Assembly: GCF_022376445.1 (NCBI RefSeq)
Contig: NW_025955060.1
Coordinates: 1-64,000 of the forward strand
From: Fomitopsis serialis
Lineage: Eukaryota > Basidiomycota > Agaricomycetes > Polyporales > Fomitopsidaceae
Length of the DNA: 64,000 nucleotides
Direction: 5' to 3'
The translations under genes and the position numbers were made by a program. The notes beneath the pieces were generated by a model. The model saw nothing but the letters and a program-made list of their open reading frames with translations, did not search any database and was not told the origin of the DNA. Of the stretch, positions 1-11,880 are shown piece after piece (positions within the stretch are counted from its first letter, which is position 1; each line of letters starts with the position of its first letter).

Positions 1-1408
1 GCCTTTATTGCGAAGGGGGTGCCGATCTCACCGATATCCCATCGTCGCTCTCAATCCAGACGCTGAGCACGTTCGAGTCCGAGCTCCACCCTAGTTCCTT
101 CACCCTGTATCCCCACTTCCTCGACGTCACAGTTTTGGCCAGTTTGCGCTTGCCATCGGCCCACTCCCGTAGCCCGAATTCGCCGTGTCTCAAGCCGTTA
201 CGTTCAAAGAAAACCAAATCGTGCCTTCCTTCCTTTCCCTTTGCAAGTCCGTCCTCACCCCCGAAACGCTGCGTGCTGGCTATGAGGTTGCCTGATGGCC
301 GCCAGGCGAGTGCATGCTCCAGTCCGGCAACGGGCTCTGCTGTACTCGAGAGTGCTCCCTCGCGGGAATATACTCGGAGCATCCTGCGAGAGCGCGTGTT
401 CTCACCCTAAGAGGTAGAGACAAATGAGCACCAACACGTCTCACATGCAATCAGGCTCACAGTTGCAGGACAAACCGCAGAAACGGCGAAGGATGCGCCG
501 TCTCCACGCCAACTAATGCGGGGTATGCTATCGTCGTCTGGGCTAGTACCAACCGCAGATAAGTCGAAGCCGGCCTGTGCAGCGCTTTTTCCGAGTGAAC
601 CATGGAACTGGGTTTTCTTGTCTCCCCAGCCGAGCGCGATTGGAGCATCTGCACACGTTAAGCGTGCGACACAATGCCAAAGTGGTCACAACAGACCTTC
701 TCCAAAATCGCTAGGATGCAAAGGGACTTCAGTGAGAACATCGAACGTAGACGTCATGAGAATCAATTTCTCGTCGCCTGTATCGCAAATTCAGTTCGAC
801 CATCATGAGCCAATTCCTCCGTGATAAACTGACCTGTTGTCAGGACGAGCAATGAGTCATCGGGACCCCACGTAGCGGCGGTAATGCCTGCTTCAACCGA
901 GCCAACTACATCGAACTGGATGAATCAGTCAGAGCCGTTTCAAGTCTGAATAGAAACCTTACCTGTTGCTCTTCGTCCTCCAAAGACAAAGACAGTAAAT
1001 CGCCATTACGAGTAATCAGGACAATCGTGCGCGTGTCTAGAAGGAGTCTCAAACTGATTGCTTCTTGCATTGTGTTGACCTCCGACGTCGATCCTGCCGA
1101 CCACGGGTTGGAAGAGACGGCATCAGGAATGCTATACACCGCAATTTTTGCAGGAATCTGGAAGACCATCTAGATGACGACGCCATCCCGAGGTCTGATC
1201 GAGAACTTGCCTGCCCATCCTCTCGAGTAGCGAGCTTCCATATCTCAATCTCGGACTTGCTATCATTGCTTGTGTTCTCAGAGGCAACGAAGAAAGCGTC
1301 CTCGTCCACATCAACGACGATGCAAGAGATACGTCGTTTGCTGGATGAACTTTGTTCAGGTGATTGAAGACATGTCGGGATAATTTTCCAAGTCGAGAGG
1401 TTACGCAT
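1..1408 (-). CDS. ELP1: Elongator complex subunit 1 (ELP1/IKI3), 5' part, runs off the left edge
   Basis: Scaffold subunit of Elongator, the complex that modifies wobble uridines of tRNA (mcm5/ncm5U). The start is MRNLSTWK at 1408. Exons can be chained by splice signals: residues ending LATREDGQ, then FQIPAKIAVYSI, then FDVVGSVEAGITAATWGPDD, then DEKLILMTSTFD, then ALGWGDKKTQFHGSLGKSAA, then HALAWRPSGNLIAST and HDLVFFERNGLRHGEFGL. These blocks match the first beta-propeller of the IKI3 family, notably the GWGDKKTQFHGS and FFERNGLRHGEF segments. The first intron (1170-1210) has a GC donor (CAG|GCAAGT). The second propeller and the C-terminal TPR and dimerisation part lie outside the window. 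Family assignment is very secure; exact exon ends are inferred. Confidence 0.93.
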
Positions 1409-1994
1409 CCGTGCTGCTACAGCATAAGTCATATCAATTAGGAGACAGGTATATCGTCATTACGCACTGCACTTCCAGTTGTCTGGACAGCAAGCTACAG
1501 CGCCGTTGAATGGACCTTGGTCTCCGGAAGACGCTCAAGAGTCAAATCTTCCGAGTTGGCTGTTGTGGCTGAAGCGTTGAAGATCGAGATTGAGATCTGC
1601 GCTGGCGCCCACTCAATCTCTGACTCGGAGGAACTTTAATTACGTATTGAATATTTGGCGTATGCATAGCTGTTCAAACGTTCATGGAGAGGTTGGACGG
1701 GATGTCCGACAGTATTACCACCCAGTACTCAGCAGGTCTTCCTACTCCCGGTTCCTATAGTAAGTTGTGTTCATTAGGCTGGCCCTCGAAACACTAGTAT
1801 TTAGACCAATCTAGAGCAAATTTTGGGCTCAGTGCCACAGGAATAAACCATGCTCATCGAATCAGCAATACGTGAATGACAACGACCTTGGATCCGTCAA
1901 CTGAGACTCAAGACTCTGTATTCCATATCATGATATTCACAATATTCACAGTGCATCGCACCAGCTCCGTCGACCCGGCCTCCTCGCCCGTAAA
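1409..1994. other. Intergenic, 5' flank of ELP1 and 3' flank of the next gene
   Basis: No open frame with family resemblance or splice-linked exons is visible. It holds the promoter of ELP1 and the 3' end region of the neighbouring dehydrogenase, which is also on the minus strand. Confidence 0.5.
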
Positions 1995-3153
1995 CTACCT
2001 CAGCTCCGGTACGAGGTCTGTTCCTTTCCCCACAAGGACGAAATCACGCAAATTCCCGAGAGCGCGTAATTCCATCTTCTTGACGCTGTCTGCAGTAGCT
2101 GTCCCTACGTGGGGAAGCAGAACCGCGTTGGGTATATCGTACCAACGCGGGTCAATGTTCGGCTCGTTGTAGAAGACATCAAGACCAACGGCAGATAGCT
2201 AGTACCCGGGTAATCAGCATTCAACGAACCCAAAGCAATCCTGCACTTACGTGACCGTCCTTGAGAGCCTGCATCATGGCCTCTTCCTCGATGACCTGGC
2301 CGCGTGCTGTGTTGATGATCACAGCGCCCTTCTTCAGCTTGCGAATCATTCTATCGTCGACAATGTTCCGCGTCTCCTCCGTGAACGGCACATGGACGCT
2401 GAGCACGTCTGCCTGCGCGAGCATATCGTCGAAATGTTCCTTGTCATAGTACTCGCACCACTCCGGTGCGGTCGTGACCTTTCGCCGGTTATGGTAGAGG
2501 ACACGCATTGGGAACGCATGAACTAGTTCGGCAAAACGAAGCCCAATACCGCCTAAGCCGAGGATGGCGACGGTACGCCTGGTGAGGTCGTGCGCGGCTG
2601 CAGCAGAATGGGATGTCTTCCAGTTTCCTGCGCGCAAGCTCCGTTCAGCCGCGGAGAAGCCTCGCAGTGCAGATATCAGCAGGTAGAGCGCGGTGGTCGC
2701 TGTCGCGTCGTCGACAGCTCCGGGGGTGTTTGAGACACCAATGCCACGCTCCTTGCAAGCGACGACGTCAACTTTGTCGTAGCCCGCACCCAAGTGCGCG
2801 ATCCACTTGATAGTGGGAGGAAGCCTGCTGATCAGCTCCTCGTCGAAGCGGCCAATGCGTCCGATGGACTGATTACGTTCGAAGAGCCCGATCGCGCCTT
2901 CCAGCTGGCCTCCAGGGTGAAGGGAGCGAATGAAGTCGTCACGATTTGCAGGCTGGTCTAATTGCTATTGCTATCGGTCTCTTGACTGGACATTTTGAAA
3001 TATACGAGGTTGTGCTCACCAGAACTTCCGCAACGCCTTCAAACATCGCTTTGCACTCATCCTTGTATGCAACGGGATCTGAAGCGTGATTGATATCTAG
3101 AACCTGGTCATTCATGATACGCTCTCACCGCATAAAACCAGTCGAGGTAGCAT
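1995..3153 (-). CDS. D-isomer-specific 2-hydroxyacid dehydrogenase, copy 1 (intact)
   Basis: NAD(P)-dependent 2-hydroxyacid dehydrogenase of the glyoxylate/hydroxypyruvate reductase type. It starts MLPRLVLC at 3153 and is joined across four introns: DPVAYKDECKAMFEGVAEVL, PANRDDFIRSLHPGG, the long exon containing GAGYDKVDV, the Rossmann motif ILGLGGIGLRFAEL, the catalytic Arg in INTARGQVIEEE, and a last exon beginning LSAVGLDVFYNEP (catalytic Glu) and ending with the His of NAVLLPHVGTATADS and the terminus DLVPELR. All three catalytic residues (Arg, Glu, His) are present, and length (about 340 residues) is normal. Copies 2 (11.9-13.2 kb) and 3 (34.5-35.8 kb) share intron positions, so the three are paralogues. 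Substrate cannot be told from sequence. Confidence 0.92.
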
Positions 3154-4410
3154 CTTGGCAGCAGTTGTGGGCTGACTTCTTGTTGGAGAGGTGACGACCG
3201 TTGCACTTCTGAATCCTCGACTTGCGCACCGAAACGAGTCACTGAAAGGTCGGGTCAGAAACATCATGCCTGACTATCCGCGCCGTGAGTCTATATTCTA
3301 GTGGTGTCCGCCGGAGTGCCGTGATTATCGGCGACTGGGACTCGGAATGATAACGACCTGTTCTGACAAGCACCGATGAACGTCCGCGACGATAGTACCC
3401 GGCATTGAGACTCACCCCATAGACACTGGCCATGGCTTTGCAACGTCCGCGGATCCTCCATGGGTCACTGACGCGGGCGTTTGGCAACAGGTGGTGTTTC
3501 GTTGGTGTTTCGTCAACGAATGTCGACGTGGATACTTACTTGGCAAATCTTGCCATGGGGAGATCCATTGCCCATTTCTCTCACGCTGATCACGTTCAGA
3601 CTTCTGACTTACGTAGGTAACGTTCAACGTTCAACGTTTCAACGTTCAACGTTTCAACGTTCAACGTTCAACGCCGCCTGTCATCACGAGTCGCAGCAGC
3701 CACCGAATTGCCACCAGCTTTGACCAGCTAGCACGATGCCTCACGTCGACGTTATATGTACCAGAAGGTCCTTTTTGGCAGGCGTCAGGTTGTACTCACG
3801 GCTACTCGTGCAACTTGTGTGCCATGCAACATCTTGAAGAACTTTTTCCGTTCTGACAAGGTTCTGCGACGAAAACATGATGATATGTTACTATATGTAC
3901 GTCGCTGAGCCTACCATCGCATGGTACCCACGGGCGTGCCAGATTCCTCCTGCCCTCAGGCTACTCGGCCTCTCCTCAGTTTTCAATTATCCAGCGATGT
4001 ATGGACCTTCTAGAAGACTGAACATCGATGCAAGTCCAGTTCAAGATGATGATCGTGTGCGATGCCGTGGTGTGCTAGTATAATAGCAGCTTCGTCAAGG
4101 TAGGCCACTTGTTCTCGAGCTCAGCTAGTACCATCCATACACGTATACGTAGTGGGTTGACGGAATGTATGTTCAAAATGATAGGGATTCGTACACGCAC
4201 ACCTTTGTGAATTGCTGACGTAGACATAAGATTCCCACTGGAAGAAACCAGGCTGAGACATGCATACGTTGTGTCCCGGTTGTATCCCAGCCAAGCCGAC
4301 TCGCGATGCGCGTGAGCCCACTTCAATGTATTCAATATTCATCTGCAATGACAACGTGCAAAGTTGCTTAGTATCGACATGTGTGAGTTCTATGCCATTC
4401 AATCCATGGT
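3154..4410. other. Intergenic between dehydrogenase copy 1 and the Hsp70-like gene
   Basis: About 1.25 kb without a supported gene. Only a short heptamer/octamer satellite (3619-3673) stands out. Open frames here have no family resemblance and no splice-linked partners. Confidence 0.5.
3619..3673. repeat. Minisatellite of AACGTTC / AACGTTTC units
   Basis: Seven tandem units alternate between the 7-mer AACGTTC and the 8-mer AACGTTTC, directly visible in the sequence. The unit contains the palindrome AACGTT. No function is implied. Confidence 0.85.
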
Positions 4411-6860
4411 CTATGAGGACTCGTCGTCGTAGACAATGACTGCTTGGCTCCTATAGCGTGACTGCTGAGCGACGGTGATGAGCGAGTAGTGATGCCGAGC
4501 CCACCTGCACTCTTGCCCCTGTGAGACGGCGTCAAGATCTGGTTAGAAGCAGCTCGAGTTGAATGCAACGCACATTTTCGACCCAGCACAGTTGGGCTTT
4601 CAGTTCAGTCAATCCGAACAACAAGATGACGTCGCAACATGCTGAGAAGTAATCGCCCAGTTTTCCTGTTTTTGACTTCCAGCAGGTCGGAGGGATGTCC
4701 GCGCGTATGTGACACAGAGTAGAGAACATATCTAATGGATATGCGGGAATCAGTAAGCGGTGCAAGACAGACAAACGATGGCAACTCACCAGTCTCTTTG
4801 TCGACCCACCGTGGATCTTCTGACGTTCCTCGATACGCCAAAATGCTAGTTTTGATACGGGATATGGGCAAGTATCTCTTCCAGATGAAGGAAGCCCGAA
4901 ACTCCTGCTCTTCCGTAACTAGCGTACCCTGGGTGATGGTCGAAGAAGCGAATGAGCAATTGGGACATCTCATCGCAAACGGAGATAATATACCCTGGAA
5001 ATGATCTTCGTAAAGGCATCAGGAATGACTACCTCTCCATCCGAATGCACAAATGATTTGTGTCGTCGCTCAATATGTTCAGAGAGCGACGACTGGAATC
5101 CAGTGTGATTGTCTGTCCCGTATATGTGCTTGGCAACCCGAGCCGAAACATAGTTCTCCAGGTGGAACCAGAGAGCTCCTTCAGCGACAGCCTTGGCACT
5201 GGCCAGGCATATTGAGTGCGCATATATAAACAAAGTAGCCAAAAAGCACCTACGTCTGATGCTCTGGAAAAAATAGCACTAAATCATTTTGACGCGCGAA
5301 GGCCTGGAGTTGTGCACGCAGGAACGGGCTCCCTGCGAAGCCCCCGACGAGCAAGATTACCTACATGAGGTCGTCACTGGTCGTCAAAACGTACTGCGCT
5401 ATCTAAGGGTAGAACTGACAGAAATATGGCGACCAGAGAGGTATAACTGTCGCTGGATCGCTCGTTGTATGGCGTCGATGGACGGCCGGAAGAAGTGTAA
5501 CATCTCGGCTCTGGGATACTCTATGACGCAAAGAAACGAAGGGGAAGTGACTCCGAGCCAACACGCACCCAGACAATGCTAGTACACCTCGCTTGATGCC
5601 ACACTTGTCATCGTTGTCACGAGGCCCACCGAACTTGACATACGATGTCTTCGTCGTGTCTCTGAAAGTAGGCTTTGCACTGGACTCGAAACTCTCTAAC
5701 ATAGAGTTCACGAAGTCGTCATTCGCGAAGCGCGAGTCCTTCAGCTTATCTGATCTCTGGTCGTGGTAAGCTGGGCACCGAGATCGTGCGAGCAATTCAC
5801 CTTCAAGGAAGATGCGCGCTCGGTTGTTTACGAGCGTCGAGCCTTGCAGAAGGCCTTGCATACACAGGTGTCAGTCTAGCAACATGTCAAGCAGGTGAAT
5901 AGGACTACACACAATCTGCAGCCGAACTCTCGACGACATTGAGAGGCATTGTTTTGACAATTTTGTACGTACTCAGGTCAACTGTGCCGCCACCAGCATC
6001 CACGACCATGATATGTTGGCTGTCCTGTGTGATTATAAGCGACATAAATGACACTGGATGTTAACATGCGGAGTCCGGACCTTTAGCGATTCGCCAACGA
6101 GTCCATTGACAATGCAGAAGTGAAGACTTGCTTCTCCCTCACTCACGAAACATATCCTAGCGTTCCCGGCTTCCATGTCAGGAACCAAGCCGGCCAAGAT
6201 TGCGGCATGTCTCATTTTGCTCTGCTGCTTACCACCCCATCCGTTCGGGTGACTCAACACGAATTCGATGGGCGCGCCCGTCTCTAGTACTTGCCTACCG
6301 AGTGCATGGCTGTCAGAGATGTAATCCTTGGCGCACTTGTAGATGTAGGCCAAGTAATCGGCGAAGATCTGAACGACAGACTTGTCGATACATATCTTCG
6401 GCAATCGCTCGCCCTTTGCTTGCATGCCCTCCGGGCAGAGACGTAGTTTGAACCTACGCAGGGTGTTCAGCCCACTGAATTTGAGCTGAAAGCAAGGACT
6501 CATGTCATACCATTCAGCGCGATTCCATTCTTGTTCCTCTGCTTCAAGCAGCGTACCATCCGATACAGCCTCGGCGCCGGCGGCACGGACCTCGCCATCC
6601 TCGTCATAGTACAGGACAGACGGAATCTTCGTGTCCCTGGCCTTGTTCTCGCCTTCTTGTCCGGGGTACCTGCATGAAGAGTCCATCACTACAGCGGCCA
6701 ATGCGACGGGTTGAAACTTCACTCACCTGATAACACTGTGAACTTCAGGGACCTTCCCAGGATCCAAGACGCAGAATGAGACCCCGCTGTAAGTCGTTCC
6801 CACGTCTATGGCTAGCACTAGTTTGCGAGTCGTGCCAAGGTATACATCCCCATGGGGCAT
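4411..6860 (-). CDS. Hsp70-family ATPase, HSPA12-like (fungal expanded family)
   Basis: Actin/Hsp70-fold ATPase of the divergent HSPA12-like group that is multiplied in mushrooms. It starts MPHGDVYLG at 6860. The phosphate-1 loop LAIDVGTTYSGVSF is in exon 1, phosphate-2 VVDAGGGTVDLSTYKI in exon 3 and the adenosine motif LLVGGFAGSPF in exon 6. Family-typical blocks follow: AKAVAEGALWFHLENYVSAR, GTLVTEEQEFRASFIWKRY, then VILLFGLTELKAQLCWVEN. A 14-nt exon (4505-4518, residues GQEC) precedes the last exon SQAVIVYDDESS. About eleven exons give roughly 600 residues with no frame break, so this gene is intact. It has no typical Hsp70 substrate-binding domain. Client and role are unknown. Confidence 0.92.
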
Positions 6861-7540
6861 GATGCGTAGAATGGCGAGGGGTGGCTGAGATTAACCACAC
6901 AACCTTCTGTCGCAGCGACGCTGCGGGTTAAGTATGGGCATGCTGGAAGAACGTCTCGGACGGGACAGAAGGTTCCGTTGGCCTACGCATCGGGTGACTC
7001 GAAAAGCTTCTGGATCAACATCTGCAGAGGCATTCCGGCCTCGTGCACTGTCATTACGTAGACTTGCTTCCGGACATGTCGTCCAGTTAGTCCTGTCCGT
7101 CATGGAAATAGACGGACAATCACAACTAGAGTTGGGCCTACCTGAACCGAGGATACGAGTAACTCGTGTACCTGCGCGTGTTACCCCTCCACACGCCGCG
7201 CGCCATATCACACCACGAGTCGACCTCGTGAAGCTAGACAGATGCTTTGCCTGCCAAAACTCTGTCATTTACCGCAGAGCAAATGCCTCTTTAGATATGG
7301 CTGTCTCCTAGAATTCTGTTCGGGTCAGCAGGGATAGACACCTGACGAGCCATAGATCATAACGAGTCAACTATCCCATGCAAGCCACAGCGAGTTGACC
7401 ATATCAGCCAGTAAGTCTAGTGGATGGGTAGCTGGTCATCGCCGCCTTGAGCACACGAACCGTGCCCCGTTGGCCATATGGTAAGTAACCACGATTTGAT
7501 TATACTTTCCACACTCACCGGCGACCAGTTGGACAGGGCC
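6861..7540. other. Intergenic, divergent promoter region
   Basis: Lies between the start of the minus-strand Hsp70-like gene and the plus-strand coiled-coil gene, so it should hold both promoters. An ATG immediately followed by GTAAGT at 7478-7486 could be a minimal first exon of the downstream gene. Other open frames are unsupported. Confidence 0.45.
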
Positions 7541-9007
7541 ATGAACTGGTTTGGACGGCCGTACCCGCCCCCGGCTGTAGTGCCAAACAGAAGCCACCAC
7601 CGTGTTGAGCAGAGCTATGAAGCAGACATTTCACAAGCACCAGTCGCCCGTCATTCTCATCCGCATACACAGGTATTAGCAACAATCACGACCTCCACGC
7701 AGAAAGGCTAATGCATCGCTTCAAAAGCACAATAGCCGTGCAAACATCTGCCAACCTGAGGTGACATATGCCAATGTGGCATGTAATCCAGGCTCGGCTC
7801 ATCAACACGATGTTTCAATGTATGCGTGTGATCACCTGATGGCGATGGTGCAAGAATTGCAGGGTCAGTTGCAATCTCACGAGATGGACATACGCGGATA
7901 TTATGAAGAACAACAACGCCTGATAGCCAGAGAGGCTGAGGCAAAGCAGGAGGTGAGTACGTGTGGAAAGGAATGACAAACGTACTCACAAGTCATGCGT
8001 AGCTGGTGGAGTCACGTCGAAGAGAAGCACGTATCACGGAAGAATGCCACGAGTGGAGGACGCTTGCGGAGACACGGCAACAGGAGCTGGCAGAGGCGCA
8101 AAGCTTCCTCGCGTCCCCAGACAATATCGCTGAGAGCGACATTGTTCAAACCGTTCGTGCACTGGATGCAGAGATATACCAAGCAGTCAAACGGACAGCA
8201 GAGGGATGTCGCCTCAGAGGTGGCGAGGCCGATGCGGCAGTCTTGGAGCGGATGAACGTGTTAATGGGGCCTACGATGGCAGGATTGCTTCATGCCTTTC
8301 CGCCTCGGGAGGACGACCGGATCATCTTGGAGATGGCTCTTCAGACCACAGTCACAACGTATGTTGCCGGGGTTATATCTTCCTGGATTCCGTCCTCTGG
8401 TAGCAGCACCAACCAAGCCATCAGCTCCATCTATAGTCGCATCCTTCGATCAGGTGAGCTTGCGAGTCCGTCCTTTGTATCAAGGGCCCCGCTTAAAACG
8501 ACTGTAGAGTCACAAGCTGTGGCTGGTCGCTGGCGTACTCTGACCCGCAAGTATGCCACGTCTAGCTCGGCGGTGGCCAAGGACCAGGAGACGCGACATG
8601 TGCAACGTCTCATGGAGGATGCAACAACCATCTTGATGGTCGCTCGAGTAGTGTCTTGGGACGAGAGCGACCTACGGGGAACCTTCGAGATCATCGTGAA
8701 GGCCGCAATGCAGATGCGTAGGATGATTGGAGAAGACGTGGCTGGGAGCGAGTACGAGGTGTTCGTAGAGGAACAGGCGAAGCCCTTCCAACCAGAAGTG
8801 ATGATCGACGAACACGCACCTCGGCGGAAGCGTCAGAACAGAGTCGGAAGGCCCGTCGTATGTGCGTTGACACTAGGGCTTCGTCGCACGGAGAGAGACA
8901 ACCGCAGCGGATCGAGAGGACGCCTTGAAGTCAAAACGCTCGTCAAGCCGCAGGTGATCCTAGACACGATCGTTGATGACCTGGGTTTGGTCGATGATAC
9001 AAAGTGA
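7541..9007 (+). CDS. Hypothetical coiled-coil protein
   Basis: Unrecognised protein built from three exons: 7541-7672 (MNWFGRPYPPPAVVPNR, proline-rich), 7728-7952 and 8003-9007, with all introns in phase 0. Residues from about 75 to 145 are rich in Glu, Gln, Arg and Lys with heptad character (MVQELQGQLQSH, EEQQRLIAREAEAKQE, ESRRREARITEECHEW), a likely coiled coil. This is followed by a helical, mostly hydrophilic domain and a basic C-terminal tail with RRKRQNR. Total is about 450 residues. It has no signal peptide or membrane segment. A start may instead lie in a three-base exon (ATG|GTAAGT at 7478), adding four residues. Coding status is well supported by frame continuity over three exons; function cannot be named. 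Confidence 0.7.
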
Positions 9008-9057
9008 GGGTAGAGGTAACGAACCGTGGATGATTAAATATACTGCTGTCCTCCTGT

Positions 9058-9296
9058 ACTGTACTATTTCGACCGTGTGTTCTGTCACGCATCACGGGGG
9101 GGTCATGAACAGCCACTGTCACGGGTCACGGAGTCCCACTGAACACCCAAGTCGGTCAGAATGTCACGGTCCCGGGTACCAAATACCCCTATTTGGGCCG
9201 ACCAGGACACCCTGTCACGCATCACCGAGGTCTCTGAACACCGAGCACCTGCGTCACGCGTCACATCCGCTGAACAGTTCGTCGAAATAGTACAGT
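9058..9296. mobile_element. Small inverted-repeat (MITE-like) element
   Basis: A perfect 16-nt inverted repeat, ACTGTACTATTTCGAC at 9058-9073 and its complement at 9281-9296, encloses about 240 bp with no coding potential. The interior repeats a motif of the form GTCACGNNTCAC followed about 10-20 nt later by TGAACA, at roughly 9083, 9116, 9210 and 9252. Size, terminal inverted repeats and position just 3' of a gene are typical of a non-autonomous DNA transposon. No clear target-site duplication could be defined, so this remains an inference. Confidence 0.5.
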
Positions 9297-9585
9297 AGTA
9301 CGGATTCGGCCCCGCATCTTGGTAGCACTCGGTTGGGTCGTGCACCGCAATATACGCCTCGGTCACTGTCAATGTGACTTGATTCATGGATCAGCTTGAA
9401 GTCGGCGATGTATAGCACAATATTCTGAGATGTAGCTGGCCGAGGTCAACATGCGTAACATGGTCGACTTGAGCTTGAATTTGAAACTTTGTGCAGGCCG
9501 CGTCCCCGCACCGCAGCGGGCCGGGACTGTGATCGCCCCGCCGCCTTTCCCCGATGGCGAGTCGCGCTTCTGCCACCAGGCTTCG

Positions 9586-9755
9586 AGTTACTGTGTCGTG
9601 CTTGACGGCAAGCCCGTGCACATCACCTACCCGGCTACGAGGCCGCAGCGCTCAGCTTTCACCACGACCGCTTCATCCAGTCGCTCCACAAGAGGGCACA
9701 GGCGGCGTTGGGCGTGGAGACCGCAATTTCGGGTACAGCCCTCAATGTCAAATGA
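9586..9755 (+). pseudogene. Squalene-monooxygenase-like relic
   Basis: Two abutting plus-strand frames read SYCVVLDGKPVHITYP and then ALSFHHDRFIQSLHKRAQ. Together they resemble the stretch of fungal squalene epoxidases (ERG1) with a V-H-I-P-Y-P segment followed by GRSFHHGRF. The frames are offset by one base at about 9631, and a stop comes at 9755. The FAD-binding N-terminus and C-terminal half are missing on both sides, so this is at best a gene fragment. The match rests on remembered family motifs only. Confidence 0.35.
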
Positions 9756-10044
9756 GACTTTGGATTATTCAACGAGTGGTACATCCTTTGGCTCGTTCGA
9801 GGCATCCACGGCAGAATACTAGCTACAGGATGACCGCGAAGGCATAGGGCGACGTTCGACTGCGACTGACAAAAGCGAGGATTCCATCACCGAGTGATAC
9901 TCGGACGAAGTGGGTAGACTGCGACTCGGAAGCCGATCCGCTGCTCGCTGCTCTCGTGAAATGAATGCCATACGTACACGCAGCTAAGGCGAGAGCCGTG
10001 TGTTGCACAGGCGTCCTCCGGACAGCATCCTGTCGTGATACCAC

Positions 10045-11648
10045 CTAGTAGGCCGCTCGCCGGCCTCCATTTCCAAGCTCCGAGTCGCTTGACAATCTAG
10101 CTCTCCCTTCGTATTGATCGGCCGGTGTATTGCAGGGCAGCTTCCTCTGATTACCAGTATCAGCCGCTGTGTCCATCGCTCGCCGAACGTGCATCTCACC
10201 GTCAAACCGCAACGTGCGGCAGAACTCAGGAGACTGCAGGTAGCGATGAATCCTCTCGCCCTGCCAACTGAGGATCGGCCGCACCGCGCGACGGCCACCA
10301 TCGCCCTCGATCCGCCTCCAGGTAGTCTCCGAAGGATTGTCTGTGTGCCTCCAGCCAAGGACCTGGCTGTAGAACCGAAGCGAGGGTATTGCGGAGATGT
10401 GGGCGTCCTCCAGTCGCTGCAGCAATTCTAGCCATGTTTCGCGCGATGGACCTCTGTCATTTGGGTGGGTCACATGAACCGTTATGCAAATGAGTTGCGA
10501 GGGCGACAACGAAGATGGAATATCCTTCTATATCAACGAACATATATATGAGCATCGACTCGGAAGACGCGAATGAGAGACAGAATGAATGTGTCGCGTA
10601 CCATCCACGAGGCCATCGCTGAGTACGATTCTTCGATCGTCAAGACGAGGTATCTTACTCTTGATAGTTTTCTTGAGATCATCTGTGCCAATGCCATGCT
10701 GGACTCAGTGTAGCTCGCACTCAGGGACAAGCCCAGCTCCAACACGGCGGCGGCGGAAACAAGTTCGTGATCTTCCGAAGGATCGAAGTCCTGCCACTCG
10801 GTGTATAGTCGCAGGTAATCGCTGCGGATGCCTAGGGCTGAGATGAGATGAAGGTTGGTTGGCTCAACCGCTAAATAGCCCAGGTGACGTTGCTCTATGT
10901 GATGGCCAGGAGCTGGTAGGTCGAACTGGCAGATGTGAATTGTCAGCCTCCGTATGTTGGGAAACAGGATGAGACAGGGATACACGGCACAGACACCGAG
11001 ATGCAGCGTTTCCACCTGTGGATGTGCACCGGAAAGGCTCGAAAGAAGCTGCGGTGAAGGTACTCCATCGAATTGATATAGCCTGAGCTCCTTGACGTTG
11101 TCAAGCACGGGTGCTCGGGCGATGTGTGTTGAGAATCGATTGTGTTTGAGCGAACCCGACAGTACTGCTCTCTTCGGTCTGCTGACCATTCTGTGTAGGA
11201 CATCGAGCGTTTTTGTCCCGACGCAGAACAGGGATATGTCCGAGAGATTCGGCAGTGCAGTCAAATACTCTCCGACCAGTGCATTGCAGCAGATAGCCTC
11301 CTCACAATTGTAGATCTCCAGAACCTTCAGCTCCCGCGCGTGCTCGAGAATGCCAGCTAGCACATCGACGACTGGACGCTCCCAGGCTGCTCCTGCCATT
11401 CCCGCCGCGCCATAGACTAAGACAGTCAATCCCCGAGGCCAGATCAAGCGATTGTCGATGTTACGGATGAGGTGGTCGTGCATATTGAATAGCTGCTCCA
11501 CGGTACGAACAGTGATCGACGCGAACACATACGGCCGCGCGATTGAATGCAGATCGCGAGACACCGACGAGAGAGGGATGCATTCCGCGGCGGAAAGCAT
11601 TTCGGCGATGTTATGGAGAATATCGTCGTTTAGAGTCAACATGTCCAT
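10045..11648 (-). CDS. F-box-like protein 1
   Basis: Fungal F-box protein with a leucine-rich-type middle part, presumably a substrate adaptor for an SCF ubiquitin ligase. The N-terminus MDMLTLNDDILHNIAEML followed by SAAECIPLSSVSRDLHSIA and RPYVFASITV is the F-box helix pattern used throughout mushroom genomes. Periodic segments such as LKVLEIYNCEEA, LSDISLFCVG and VKELRLYQFDGV follow. Exon 1 spans 11648-10602; a 74-nt intron (10601-10528, GT-AG) joins it in frame to exon 2, whose WRRIEGDGGRRAVRPILSW and WQGERIHRYLQSPEF segments are the usual C-terminal signature of this family. Predicted length is 509 residues with no frame break. Confidence 0.85.
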
Positions 11649-11880
11649 GATGGTGGTGGTGAAGGGGCTCGTAACGGAGTGTTGCGCTCGCGACGCTTCC
11701 GGACTACTTGCCAGCGTCTACTCACTGTACATAATCGGAAACAGTCACAACGGTGCTCAGAAGAACGATATCGATGTGCTAGGTTCGACACAAACCCCTC
11801 ACGCACGTGGAGGGTCTTGTAGTAAACGATGTGCAACTCTGAAGGATGAATACAATGAATTCACATCTTATTGACTTCCT

